From IMG/VR virus record IMGVR_UViG_3300031722_000035, positions 1 through 59,582 of that record: a stretch of 59,582 bases of DNA. One strand, 5' to 3'. The translations under genes were made by a program, and so were the position numbers. The stretch comes from a virus. This document shows positions 15,761 through 24,364 of the stretch, piece after piece (position 1 is the first letter of the stretch; each line of letters begins with the position of its first letter). The notes beneath the pieces are model-generated. The model saw nothing but the letters and a program-made list of their open reading frames with translations, searched no databases and was not told where the DNA came from.

Positions 15761-16181
15761 GTGGTTTAAAACCTTAAAGCGCAAGTTCGTCTATGATGAA
15801 ATGGTCGACGTCCGCGACTTCTACAAGAAGTTCAAGCAGCCGATGTCGCCATACCCGACACAAGACTTGGCTGCTGGGCGCATCAGAGAGCGCACTGACT
15901 TTATGCAGGAAGAACTTGATGAGTTCAGGAAGGCGTACACTGAGGGCGACTTGCCCGGTATGGCAGATGCCCTCATAGACTTGGTCTACGTTGCTAAAGG
16001 CACGTCCATTGAACTTGGCCTTCCATGGGAGGTGCTGTGGCAAGACGTACAACGCGCCAACATGGCCAAGGTCATTGGTACAACCAAGCGTGGTATCAAG
16101 GTTGACGTCGCAAAACCACCTGGTTGGGTTGGGCCAAAGACTGAGGAAATTTTGTTTAACCCAGACCATTACCGGAAGTAA
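15753..16181 (+). CDS. MazG-like nucleotide pyrophosphohydrolase
   Basis: The all-alpha NTP pyrophosphatase pattern is visible: EELDEFRKAY (about residues 54-63), then ADALIDLVYVAKGTSIELG (about 72-90), giving the ExxE and ExxD-like metal sites. The 142-aa, AGGAG-preceded gene starts inside the HNH gene's end. MazG-like phage enzymes hydrolyse (d)NTPs or alarmones. Beside a TS-fold enzyme and dCMP deaminase, a role in supplying dCMP/dUMP is plausible but not shown. Confidence 0.85.
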   Translation: MFKWFKTLKRKFVYDEMVDVRDFYKKFKQPMSPYPTQDLAAGRIRERTDFMQEELDEFRKAYTEGDLPGMADALIDLVYVAKGTSIELGLPWEVLWQDVQRANMAKVIGTTKRGIKVDVAKPPGWVGPKTEEILFNPDHYRK

Positions 16182-16184
16182 ACC

Positions 16185-16562
16185 ATGCCAACTTTAAAAG
16201 CAACTATCAAAAAACCACTGAGACCACTTGAGACCATTGATACTGAGTCAATGCTCTTGGAAATATATCACCGCCGTGGCCATCCTGGAGCAGTGGCCAA
16301 AGCTGTTCTGCTTTGTATCGAGAAGAGCAAGGATTACAACCATGGACAGTCTGACCCTCACACCATTGACCGCACTGGGTATTTCCCGTTTGGAGTGTCC
16401 AGCTATGCTCAGATGCTGCACACCAAGACTGAGCGCTTCGTGTCTCTGACCAAGAAGACCTTGGATGGCGGCCAGCCCAACTTCGAGGGTCTTCGCGACA
16501 CGGCTCTCGACATCATCAACTATGCTGGGTTTTTCCTGGCAGACCCAAGGAGCGAGAAGTGA
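16185..16562 (+). CDS. DUF1599/Nmad1-like protein
   Basis: The 125-aa protein has the DUF1599 layout: IEKSKDYN near residue 46, then FGVSSYAQMLHTKTERFVSL, and a final LRDTALDIINYAGFFL helix. This family has been named nucleotide-modification-associated domain 1 because of its neighbourhoods. Its exact reaction is not known to me. Here it is next to a MazG-like enzyme and a thymidylate-synthase-fold enzyme, which fits that association. Confidence 0.75.
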   Translation: MPTLKATIKKPLRPLETIDTESMLLEIYHRRGHPGAVAKAVLLCIEKSKDYNHGQSDPHTIDRTGYFPFGVSSYAQMLHTKTERFVSLTKKTLDGGQPNFEGLRDTALDIINYAGFFLADPRSEK

Positions 16563-17365
16563 ATGCTAACTGGCTTGTAACGCTTCACTCAATACTGACC
16601 ACTGGTTCAATGGTCAGTCCAAGGGGCAAGCACACTCTGGAGATACCACAGCACACGGTGCGTGTCCCCATGCGCAGACCTGTTCTGACTGTGACTGAGC
16701 GCAAGCTCAGTTACCAGTTCATGGCAGCTGAAGCCTATTGGATCCTGTCCGGTGATGAGACAGTTGAAGGCATTGCCACGTGGAACCAACGGATCCACGC
16801 GTTTAGTGACGATGGCAAGATCTTCTTCGGTGCCTATGGTCCTAAAATCTCTGATCAGCTTGACTACGTGGTTACCAAACTGGCTGAGGATCAATTTTCG
16901 CGTCAAGCTGGTCTGACTATCTGGCGTGAAAAACCAAAACGGACGAAGGATGTTCCATGCACGGTGGCTATCTTTGCCTTTATCCGTGGAGACAAGTTGA
17001 ACCTGTCTGTATATATGAGATCATCTGATGTGTGGCTTGGTTTGCCATATGACGTTTTCAACTTCAGCATGTTGGCTCACTTGATCTGCTGCCGTCTCCA
17101 CGCCCAGAAGGGCATCCTCGTCTCCCCAGGCACTTTGTACCTTACGGCAGCATCGAGTCACCTGTACGAAGAGCAGTGGGCTCAGGCCAAAGAATTGACT
17201 ATAGCTGCTATGGTGCCATCAGTTCTTGGCTTGTCACCCCCTTCAGATGCGGCTCAACCTGACACTCCTGAAGTTCTTTACAAGGATGAAGCTGAGTTGA
17301 TGTTGACTCTCAAGGTTCTCCGTGACACGAAGCCTGGTGATGACCTCCGTTGGTGGTCAAAATGA
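16559..17365 (+). CDS. Thymidylate synthase-family enzyme; dCMP hydroxymethylase-like specificity residue
   Basis: The 268-aa protein starts at GTG 16559 after AAGGAG, coupled to the previous stop. The catalytic Cys is in VPCTVAIFAF (Cys134). The phosphate-binding Arg and following loop read MRSSDVWLGLPYDVFNF (Arg154 to Phe168). Aligned without gaps to Escherichia coli ThyA, the base-reading Asn177 corresponds to Asp165 here. Asn-to-Asp at this site is known to favour dCMP and is found in T4 dCMP hydroxymethylase. The enzyme may therefore make dTMP or 5-hydroxymethyl-dCMP. A dCMP deaminase lies immediately downstream, which argues that dUMP is also made. Confidence 0.85.
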   Translation: MNANWLVTLHSILTTGSMVSPRGKHTLEIPQHTVRVPMRRPVLTVTERKLSYQFMAAEAYWILSGDETVEGIATWNQRIHAFSDDGKIFFGAYGPKISDQLDYVVTKLAEDQFSRQAGLTIWREKPKRTKDVPCTVAIFAFIRGDKLNLSVYMRSSDVWLGLPYDVFNFSMLAHLICCRLHAQKGILVSPGTLYLTAASSHLYEEQWAQAKELTIAAMVPSVLGLSPPSDAAQPDTPEVLYKDEAELMLTLKVLRDTKPGDDLRWWSK

Positions 17366-18432
17366 AGACAGTTGTAGCGGGCGGAGAGTATAACCTGAAC
17401 AAAGTGGTTGAAGACCTTGGAGACAATTACTTCTTAGTGAAGTGTACTGGGTGCGGGTTAGAGCGCCGAGTCTGGAAATACAACGTGCTTCGTGGGGTTG
17501 GCTGCCGCAAATGCAGTCAAAGGAATTTTGAGGCCCCAGTTACCATAGATGGCAGGCAAACCAAGGAGTATACTGCCTGGGCGAGTATGGTGGCTCGCTG
17601 CCAAGTGTCTATGCCCTCATGGAAAGAACGGTTCTCAGAAACTAGGTACCCGGGCCTAGAAGTAGAACCTTCTTGGCTAGGACCTGATGGCTACACCGAG
17701 TTTTACAAAGCCGTCGGCCCGGCATTTGAAGGGGCAGTTCTAGACCGGACTGACAACGACAAGGGTTACGTAGTTGGAAATGTTAAATGGGTAACTGTCC
17801 AGCAGTCTAATGTCAACAAGTCCAATACTCATTGGGTAACTGCATTTGGGTTGACAAAGACTTTGCAGGAATGGGCCGATGATCTAGGCATTAGCTCCAC
17901 GGGGCTAAATCTACGCCTGAAGGCCGGGTACTCACCAGAAGATGCCGTTAGTGTTAGGCCGCAGGGAATCCGGTCCTCTAGTGACGAGTATTTTATGTCG
18001 ATCGCAGTTAGAATAGCCGGGCGCTCTACGTGTAGTCGTAGAGCTGTCGGGTGTGTATTGACTGACGCTAGGCGCCATGTGCAATCTACCGGGTACAACG
18101 GGGTACCACCAGGTCTTCCTCATTGCCACGGGGGAGCGAAATGCGCAGGTTCTATGGCTAAGAGTGGGGAAGGGCTAGACCTCTGCATGTCTAGCCATGC
18201 AGAGCAAAGCGCCCTCTTACAATGTAAAGACGTCTACACCATTGACGCCGCTTATGTGACTGCCAGTCCATGTATGACCTGTACGAAACTTCTGCTGAAT
18301 ACATCATGCAAGCGCATCGTATACCTGGAGGAATATCCTCACACGGAGGCCAGAGACCTTTGGCTGAGGTCAGGTCGTGAGTGGATTAAACTGGACTTCA
18401 AATACACTGTTACAGGGTTCGACATGCTATAA
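17362..18432 (+). CDS. HNH-type homing nuclease fused to dCMP deaminase
   Basis: The ATG at 17362 forms an ATGA overlap with the previous gene. Residues about 1-60 hold a zinc ribbon (CTGCG, CRKC). Residues 70-205 resemble phage homing nucleases (LDRTDNDKGYVVGNVKWV, then QSNVNKS, then a LQEWADDLGIS helix-turn-helix). From about residue 208 a complete deoxycytidylate deaminase begins at DEYFMSIA: CSRRAVGCVL, TGYNGVP, zinc ligands in HAEQSALL and SPCMTCTKLL. The reading frame is unbroken across the junction. The deaminase makes dUMP for the TS-fold enzyme. Confidence 0.9.
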   Translation: MKTVVAGGEYNLNKVVEDLGDNYFLVKCTGCGLERRVWKYNVLRGVGCRKCSQRNFEAPVTIDGRQTKEYTAWASMVARCQVSMPSWKERFSETRYPGLEVEPSWLGPDGYTEFYKAVGPAFEGAVLDRTDNDKGYVVGNVKWVTVQQSNVNKSNTHWVTAFGLTKTLQEWADDLGISSTGLNLRLKAGYSPEDAVSVRPQGIRSSSDEYFMSIAVRIAGRSTCSRRAVGCVLTDARRHVQSTGYNGVPPGLPHCHGGAKCAGSMAKSGEGLDLCMSSHAEQSALLQCKDVYTIDAAYVTASPCMTCTKLLLNTSCKRIVYLEEYPHTEARDLWLRSGREWIKLDFKYTVTGFDML

Positions 18433-18440
18433 TCATAGCA
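18425..18440 (+). promoter_or_regulatory. Extended -10 box within a perfect dyad, abutting a start codon
   Basis: TGCTATAAT (18425-18433) is a full extended -10 consensus and is also the left part of the palindrome TGCTAT-AATC-ATAGCA. The next gene's ATG begins at 18440, about 7 nt after the -10, so transcription from here would be almost leaderless. There is no consensus -35. Confidence 0.4.
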
Positions 18441-19309
18441 TGATCATTTACAAACCACCACATCGAGTAGAAGGCGCTCCTAACCTATCCAAGGGCATAG
18501 ACGTCTTCTCAGTCACTGCCAACATGGCACATGACAAAATCATCACCATTGACCCTGCGGAAGAACCGGTAATTGGCGAGACCATTGAGCTTCTCAGAGC
18601 TATTCACGGTGAGAAGTATGTCAATGCCATACTGGCTGGCACCGAACTCAATGGGTATGGCTCTCGCGACAGTGGTGAGAACTTCCATTCTGTTTTCTCA
18701 TGCGCTATTATGCGAGACGCTGCTTTGACGGCTCTGAGAGACCCAAAAACTCCAGTCTTCGCCCCTGTCTCTGGCTTTCACCATGCTGGATACGGCTATT
18801 GCGGTGGATACTGCACTTTTAATGGCTTGATCCTTGCCGCGATGGCAGTCTATGAGAAGAAACCTGATGCGAAGATTCTGATCATTGACGGTGATGGCCA
18901 CTTTGGTGATGGTACTGCCGACCTCATCAACAAACTAGGTTTAGATTGGTTGTCGCATCTCTCGTTATCAAAAAGTTCGGTGAGAGGAGATTACCCCATC
19001 GCAAGAGGGTTTACGAATACTTGGCTAAACCGCAGAAAATGGGACTTGGTGATCTACCAGGCCGGCGCAGACTCACATGCTGACGACCCGTATTACTCCG
19101 GTTATTTGACTGATGGTGAGTGGCTCGCCAGAGATGCTCAGATCTTTGGTCACTGCCATGACACAGAAACTCCTATTGTCTTCGCGCTTGCTGGCGGGTA
19201 CAACGGGTCAAAGACTATTTTGCTCCACAGTAGCACTGTGTCAACGACCCGGAGTGTGTACCAGGAACCTGCACGCGCCCACCTTTCGCCTTCGCCAGAC
19301 CACGGATAG
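18440..19309 (+). CDS. Histone deacetylase/acetylpolyamine amidohydrolase superfamily protein
   Basis: The fold signatures are clear: GFHHAGYGYCGGYCTFNG with paired active-site His at 114-115; DGDGHFGDGT (residues 150-159) giving zinc ligands Asp152 and His154; YQAGADSHADDP with the third ligand Asp211; and AGGYN with the catalytic Tyr254. All catalytic positions are kept, so it is likely an active zinc amidohydrolase acting on acetylated lysine, polyamine or a similar N-acyl substrate. The start ATG 18440 follows the dCMP deaminase by 7 nt. The last 32 residues overlap, antisense, the end of the late operon. Confidence 0.9.
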   Translation: MIIYKPPHRVEGAPNLSKGIDVFSVTANMAHDKIITIDPAEEPVIGETIELLRAIHGEKYVNAILAGTELNGYGSRDSGENFHSVFSCAIMRDAALTALRDPKTPVFAPVSGFHHAGYGYCGGYCTFNGLILAAMAVYEKKPDAKILIIDGDGHFGDGTADLINKLGLDWLSHLSLSKSSVRGDYPIARGFTNTWLNRRKWDLVIYQAGADSHADDPYYSGYLTDGEWLARDAQIFGHCHDTETPIVFALAGGYNGSKTILLHSSTVSTTRSVYQEPARAHLSPSPDHG

Positions 19310-20366
19310 TCTCAGATCCTAGGAAGTCTCTTGGGTCCATGTCTGGGTTAATCAGGAAGTCGTTGGTCAACCCAGACCGTCTGAGTGTATCATATCCAAC
19401 CGGTCTGGCAATACCGAGTTGACTGGATAGGTCTCCAATGGAGTCACCAATCCTGTTGAAGTCCATGTTCGACGAGGGTGTGAAGCTATCACTGAGACCT
19501 AACTTTCTGGCGGTCAGGTACGAGTCATTAAACTTGTCCATTCCATCCATGTTATTTTGGAAGATGCTTTCACCGTTGAGCCAAGCTGATCGCTCATCGT
19601 CGACCTTTTTCATGAGGGCACGAACCTTCGCAGTCGTGTTGTTGCCCATGGCCATGTTCAAAGCGCCGATCTGAGTGGGTGTGTCTGACCTCTGGAACTG
19701 CCCGTCATTCTTGAAGGAGCCGTAATTTCCATCGAGTTGTTCAGGAGCTATCTGCATCAGGTTCCGACCTTTGTCACCATACTTCTCCATGGCCATGGCT
19801 TGGTACAGGCCTTTCTTCTGCATGTTTGTTTCTGACAAGCCAAGGTCTAAAGCAGCAGTTCCTGGGTGCGCAAGCAACCAGTCTGTGAACAGCGGATAGA
19901 ACTTCTTGGCCAGCCCAGAACCAGCCTCAGCACCCATCATATCGATGGCATGGTAGTCGCCATATGGGGCCATGTCCGCGTCTTTGGCAAACTTGATTCT
20001 ATCCATCAACACGGCACGACGGTTCTCAGGAGCTTCTCTCAAAGCTGCTGCCAATGTCAAAGGGGTGTCACCGATGGGGCTGATGCTTGCCCCTGATGGT
20101 CTGACAGTCAGAGAACCCTGATCAGTGATCAGCGAGTGAGGGTCCAAGCCGTACTTCTTAGCCAGGTCCCAGGCTATCGACCTGTCTGTCCCTTTAGGTA
20201 TATCTCGGCTTGTTGCTGCATAGGCAGGATCCTCAGAAAGTCCCTGAAAGAACTTCCCTACTCTCGCTTGAACCGCCTGCATCTCAGGAGTCCAGGCTTT
20301 ACCTAGACGAGCGTAGATCTCAGCCAGCGGACCTGTAGCTTTCTCAAATAGAGCTATTCCGCTCAT
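19215..20366 (-). CDS. Last late-operon virion protein (383 aa), unknown
   Basis: A largely helical protein with no recognised enzymatic motif. It ends in a basic GLAKAKGGRV segment resembling short phage virion tails. Its start overlaps the transglycosylase gene by 4 nt, which suggests it belongs to the same ejected (internal virion) set. Its 3' end overlaps the HDAC-like gene by 95 nt on the opposite strand. Confidence 0.75.
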   Translation of the reverse strand: MSGIALFEKATGPLAEIYARLGKAWTPEMQAVQARVGKFFQGLSEDPAYAATSRDIPKGTDRSIAWDLAKKYGLDPHSLITDQGSLTVRPSGASISPIGDTPLTLAAALREAPENRRAVLMDRIKFAKDADMAPYGDYHAIDMMGAEAGSGLAKKFYPLFTDWLLAHPGTAALDLGLSETNMQKKGLYQAMAMEKYGDKGRNLMQIAPEQLDGNYGSFKNDGQFQRSDTPTQIGALNMAMGNNTTAKVRALMKKVDDERSAWLNGESIFQNNMDGMDKFNDSYLTARKLGLSDSFTPSSNMDFNRIGDSIGDLSSQLGIARPVGYDTLRRSGLTNDFLINPDMDPRDFLGSETIRGLAKAKGGRVQVPGTHSGSLTQCYCGAK

Positions 20367-22744
20367 GGTGAAGGTCCCTCATCAGGTTGGTCATCCATCG
20401 GCATCTGAGCCCTTATCAATGCCTCCATGGAAGGTGCTGGTTGAACTGTTCTAGTCCAGTCAGCCAAGGCACCGCGTGGTTGGTTCAACCTGTCAAGATT
20501 GATGCGGGTATTCAAGGAACCTCTGCTTGCAGCTGCAGCAGCCATGGCTGCAATAGGCAGAATGGAGGCCTTGGCTACTTGAGTCAGAACACCGTCCTTG
20601 TCATTTGGGTCATGGTTGACACCAGCAGAAATGATGGCACCTTCACCCAAACCTGCTGCAAGGGCTGGTGCCATCTTACCGGCAAACTGCTTACCCTGTT
20701 TCCACAGACTTTGCTTTCCGGTATTGGCATCCATGCCCATGAACGTAGAACCAAATTGGGCCAGGTCCTGCAAAGTAGGGTCACCCTGGTCGAATTGAAG
20801 TCCAGGAGTCCGCTGAAGTTTCCGTGCCACTGTTGTCGGGTTGAAGTCAGAGTTCAGATCTGGCGGCGCAAGACCTTCCAATGTCTTCATGTTTCTGAAT
20901 TGGCGGTTTGTCTGCTGAAACAATTCTTGCTGCCACGGGGGTATAGCAGTCGCTGCTTGATCATGCAAAGCATCAATCATCTTGCCGTAAGCATCAGCAG
21001 CCTCGTAGTCAGGCGACCCAGTCTGGGTGTTGTTGACAATGGACGTCTTCCTGGCTCTTGATCCAGACGCAGAATAGTCACGCAAGTAGTTCTGATACTG
21101 GCGACCTGACAAGGTACCGTTATTGTTTGAGTGGGTGATGGCTGAATCGATGTCATTGAGCAAACCTGAGTCTGGTGCGCTCATCGGCTTAGACCTCAGG
21201 TAGGCATCACGAATATCCATCATCCGCTGACTGAAATTGTTCGGCGATGGTGGGCCATTAGAAGTGATACCATTAGCTGGAGGAGGCCCGGAAGTTGCCC
21301 CAAGTCGAATGACTTTGTTTCCAAGAAGTTGGTCGTACGTGTCACTCAACCGCTGGCGACTGTCTGAGAGGGCCCCTTGAATGTCATCAGATGCAGAGCC
21401 ATGAGTTGAGTTCATAGCACGAGTCAAAGCTGATGATTGGTCGTCTGCAGCACCTTTCGCTAAGGCGACACCTGGTTGATCAAGCTGCTCAGGGTAGACA
21501 GGAACATCATGCATCACTGCGCGGGCGACAACCTGCCTCTGCTGAGGAGTTGACTGAGCATTGAAACTCTTGCGCAGAAGAGGGTTGTTGATTGGCCCAA
21601 GCTGAGGAGCGTGATCGCCAATCCATTGAGTAACAGGTCTCGCAACCCTACCGATCAACTCACCTCCCTTGTCCATAACAGGGCCAAGAGCAACACCCAT
21701 GCCAGCGTTTTCTAAGCGTTCACCAGGAGCTGTAGTTGGTGTCAGCGCCGAGAGCGAGGCACCAGTTGCAGCTGCTGGCGCATACCTTGTCAAGACAGCT
21801 TTAGCTGTTGGGTTGTTGAGTAGGCCAATCAGCGGCCTGAATGTACCTGATGCCAACTTGGTAGCCACTCCGCCTGGTAATGCAAGAGAAGCAGCTGCTG
21901 CGCCTCCATACCCAACATTACCTCCTGTTGTATCCATCAAAGAGGAGTCAAGAACTTTGCGTTCTTTTTCTCCTTCATAGTCATGCGTCATAATGTCTTT
22001 GCCATTCAACGCCTGTGAGATGATGTTGGCTGGAGTTGCTGCCAATTGTCTGATACCTGAGCCAGTGTCTGAGAAGAACTTCCCAGCTCCGATGAGGGCA
22101 TTTTGCCCGAAACTATTTCCAGCAGTTGGATCCATTCCTGGGTTTTCTTTGAAGAACGCCTTCCGATAGGCAATCTGGTCATCCGGAGTCAAATCTCTGT
22201 ATCCAAGACCTGGCGGAAAAGCTGCTGGTTTGGTAACGGCAGCTGCTGGCTGATCAGTAGGCGCGACAGTTTCAGGAGTTGCAGCTTGTGCACTCCCCAT
22301 CAGATGTTTAGTGACGCGGTCAACGTAGGCCTTAGTCTTTGGAAACCCATTCATATTACCAGTAACTGCTGGAGTAGAACCAGGGCCTGCGTGGTAAGCT
22401 GCAGCAAGCACCTTTGGATCGTCAGTCTTCAACTGAGATGACAGTTGAGCTAGGTACTTGGTGCCACCGTCGATGGATTGGATCGGATCAACTGGATCCT
22501 TGACGCCCATGGCTCTGCCAGTAGATGGGATGGTCTGCATTACTCCACGCGCATTTGCAGAACTCACAGACTTAGACCCAGATTTTTCTCCGGCGTTTTT
22601 GATGGCCAGAGCTAGTTTTGGGTCAACTCCAGACTGCAAGGCGCTATGAACCGCATAGTCATCCAGCAAAGGATGATTGTACGGAAGACTTGCGCGGTCC
22701 TCTGGAGTAAGGTCTTCTAATGTCAACTGTTGTCCCATGGTCAA
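20363..22744 (-). CDS. Internal virion protein with lytic transglycosylase domain
   Basis: The 793-aa protein carries an SLT-type domain at residues about 35-145. Catalytic Glu53 is in AGEKSGSK, followed by ARGVMQTIPST, then DPIQSIDGGTKYLAQL and AAAYHAGPG, the standard motif order of lysozyme-like transglycosylases. The remaining 640 residues are Ala/Gly-rich and include a hydrophobic stretch (AAAASLALPGG), as in podovirus ejection proteins that open the cell wall and form the DNA channel. It is the second-last gene of the late operon. Confidence 0.9.
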   Translation of the reverse strand: MTMGQQLTLEDLTPEDRASLPYNHPLLDDYAVHSALQSGVDPKLALAIKNAGEKSGSKSVSSANARGVMQTIPSTGRAMGVKDPVDPIQSIDGGTKYLAQLSSQLKTDDPKVLAAAYHAGPGSTPAVTGNMNGFPKTKAYVDRVTKHLMGSAQAATPETVAPTDQPAAAVTKPAAFPPGLGYRDLTPDDQIAYRKAFFKENPGMDPTAGNSFGQNALIGAGKFFSDTGSGIRQLAATPANIISQALNGKDIMTHDYEGEKERKVLDSSLMDTTGGNVGYGGAAAASLALPGGVATKLASGTFRPLIGLLNNPTAKAVLTRYAPAAATGASLSALTPTTAPGERLENAGMGVALGPVMDKGGELIGRVARPVTQWIGDHAPQLGPINNPLLRKSFNAQSTPQQRQVVARAVMHDVPVYPEQLDQPGVALAKGAADDQSSALTRAMNSTHGSASDDIQGALSDSRQRLSDTYDQLLGNKVIRLGATSGPPPANGITSNGPPSPNNFSQRMMDIRDAYLRSKPMSAPDSGLLNDIDSAITHSNNNGTLSGRQYQNYLRDYSASGSRARKTSIVNNTQTGSPDYEAADAYGKMIDALHDQAATAIPPWQQELFQQTNRQFRNMKTLEGLAPPDLNSDFNPTTVARKLQRTPGLQFDQGDPTLQDLAQFGSTFMGMDANTGKQSLWKQGKQFAGKMAPALAAGLGEGAIISAGVNHDPNDKDGVLTQVAKASILPIAAMAAAAASRGSLNTRINLDRLNQPRGALADWTRTVQPAPSMEALIRAQMPMDDQPDEGPSP

Positions 22745-22747
22745 CCT

Positions 22748-24355
22748 TTATTGAATAGTTCCACTGACGCCACGTTGTTTTGCCGGACGTGGGACGCCGT
22801 GGTCAAATACATATGGGACACCAGTCGGCCCAATCTTTGTTCCCAGCTCATAATTGCGAAGGTCAACAGGAGCCTTCACCTGTGGTACTGGAGTCTGGGG
22901 CACAACTTCTTGAGGCGGCAGTTTTGGCGGAACATTCATAGTAGGTGAACCAGGTTGCCCAGCAAGTCCAGGTGACTGAACTGCGGCTTTGATAGCTGGT
23001 TCACGAACCGATACAGGCGGAGATAACATGCCAGCCTTAGGTGGAGTGTTCTTATCACCTATTAACTGAGTAGCTTCATTGACAGACCATGGGATGTCAA
23101 ATGCTGGAACAGATAAGTTAGGACCAGCCTGCTTGGCGTAGTCACCCCACGCTTTTAGTTTGTTAGCTGTGTTCGATGCACGACCACGAGTAAAGTCCAT
23201 GAACTTACTGAACGCCGCTGGGTCTGAAGAAACGCCTAGCATGGCAGCGTTCAAGGCGCGGAATTCCTGCTGCCCAATTCGACCTTGACCCTCAAGAGAT
23301 GACTTCAACTGAGCTAGGGTTTCCTGAGTTTTAAGGCTTTCTGCAAACTGTGACGCAGCCACTGGATTGGCATCCTTGCCATCACCTTTGGGACCCATCA
23401 GATTTGTCACGTAGTCATTGAGAGTCGCAGTTGACGCATTGGGGAACATCTTCTGAAGATCTTTTGTAGCAGCTGCCAACCCAGTCACAGTCTGTGAGTA
23501 CTTACCTGGAGAGAAGCTATTGAGAGACGCTTGAATGGCATTACCACGTTGGAGGATGTCATTGTAGGACGCCATGGTCCCGGTGAGGTCATCAGTGTAT
23601 TTGCCAGGATCTGAGCGGTACTGCTTATCGAGATCAACCTCTGTTTTCGTCGGGTTGACAGCATCAGAGTTGCCACCAGATCCTGGCATTCCAACAGTTC
23701 CCTTGACTGGGTTTTGCAGGGTGGTAGCCCCAGCAGAATTGGTACCAAATTTGGCGATGCCAGACTCAGCAGGTGCAGCTGACGTTCTCAGTTGGTCCAA
23801 GTAACTACCCATATTGGCGCCATCAGAACCGGCCCCACGTTGCAGAGCGATATGATGTGGCAACAATTCTTGTGGACTCATGCCAAACATCGAGCCTGTG
23901 TCATTAATGCGCTTGTGAGCCGTTTCCAAATCAGGAGTATTGTTCCCAGCTTGCATACCATATAAAGCTGAGTTGATGAGTGGGGTGACCTTCTCAGCGC
24001 GCTCCTGGGCGAACTTTGCGTAACCAAGATCATTAGAACGCTGTTGCGTAATTGTCTGCATAATCATCGGGATGTAAGCAGCCCTCAGTTTATCCTGGGC
24101 CTCACGTGCTGCCACCTGTGCAGACATGGCATTGCTAACTGAGGACATGCCTCCAGTGTTTGGGCCTGACATACCAGCCCAGAATGCTTGGCGCTCAGTT
24201 TGGCCCGATCTCTCTGGATCAATCAAAGCAGAAAGAGCCCCTTTAAACATGTCTCCGCTACCAGACCCGTAAGCCAGGTTTTGAGCGATGTCACGGCCAC
24301 CAGTAACAGGTTGGTCTTGGTAGTTTGAGCTGAGTGCTCCGCTGTCATCAGCCAT
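22748..24355 (-). CDS. Internal virion/ejection protein (535 aa)
   Basis: A helical, Gln/Ala/Ser-rich protein with a Pro-rich C-terminus (PPKLPPQEVVPQTPVPQV). It starts MADDSGALSS, like the next upstream gene (MADSGALS), so the two may share a packaging or scaffold-recognition N-terminus. Its position beside the transglycosylase protein supports a role in the internal core. No enzymatic motif is seen. Confidence 0.75.
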   Translation of the reverse strand: MADDSGALSSNYQDQPVTGGRDIAQNLAYGSGSGDMFKGALSALIDPERSGQTERQAFWAGMSGPNTGGMSSVSNAMSAQVAAREAQDKLRAAYIPMIMQTITQQRSNDLGYAKFAQERAEKVTPLINSALYGMQAGNNTPDLETAHKRINDTGSMFGMSPQELLPHHIALQRGAGSDGANMGSYLDQLRTSAAPAESGIAKFGTNSAGATTLQNPVKGTVGMPGSGGNSDAVNPTKTEVDLDKQYRSDPGKYTDDLTGTMASYNDILQRGNAIQASLNSFSPGKYSQTVTGLAAATKDLQKMFPNASTATLNDYVTNLMGPKGDGKDANPVAASQFAESLKTQETLAQLKSSLEGQGRIGQQEFRALNAAMLGVSSDPAAFSKFMDFTRGRASNTANKLKAWGDYAKQAGPNLSVPAFDIPWSVNEATQLIGDKNTPPKAGMLSPPVSVREPAIKAAVQSPGLAGQPGSPTMNVPPKLPPQEVVPQTPVPQVKAPVDLRNYELGTKIGPTGVPYVFDHGVPRPAKQRGVSGTIQ

Positions 24356-24364
24356 AGTAGATCC

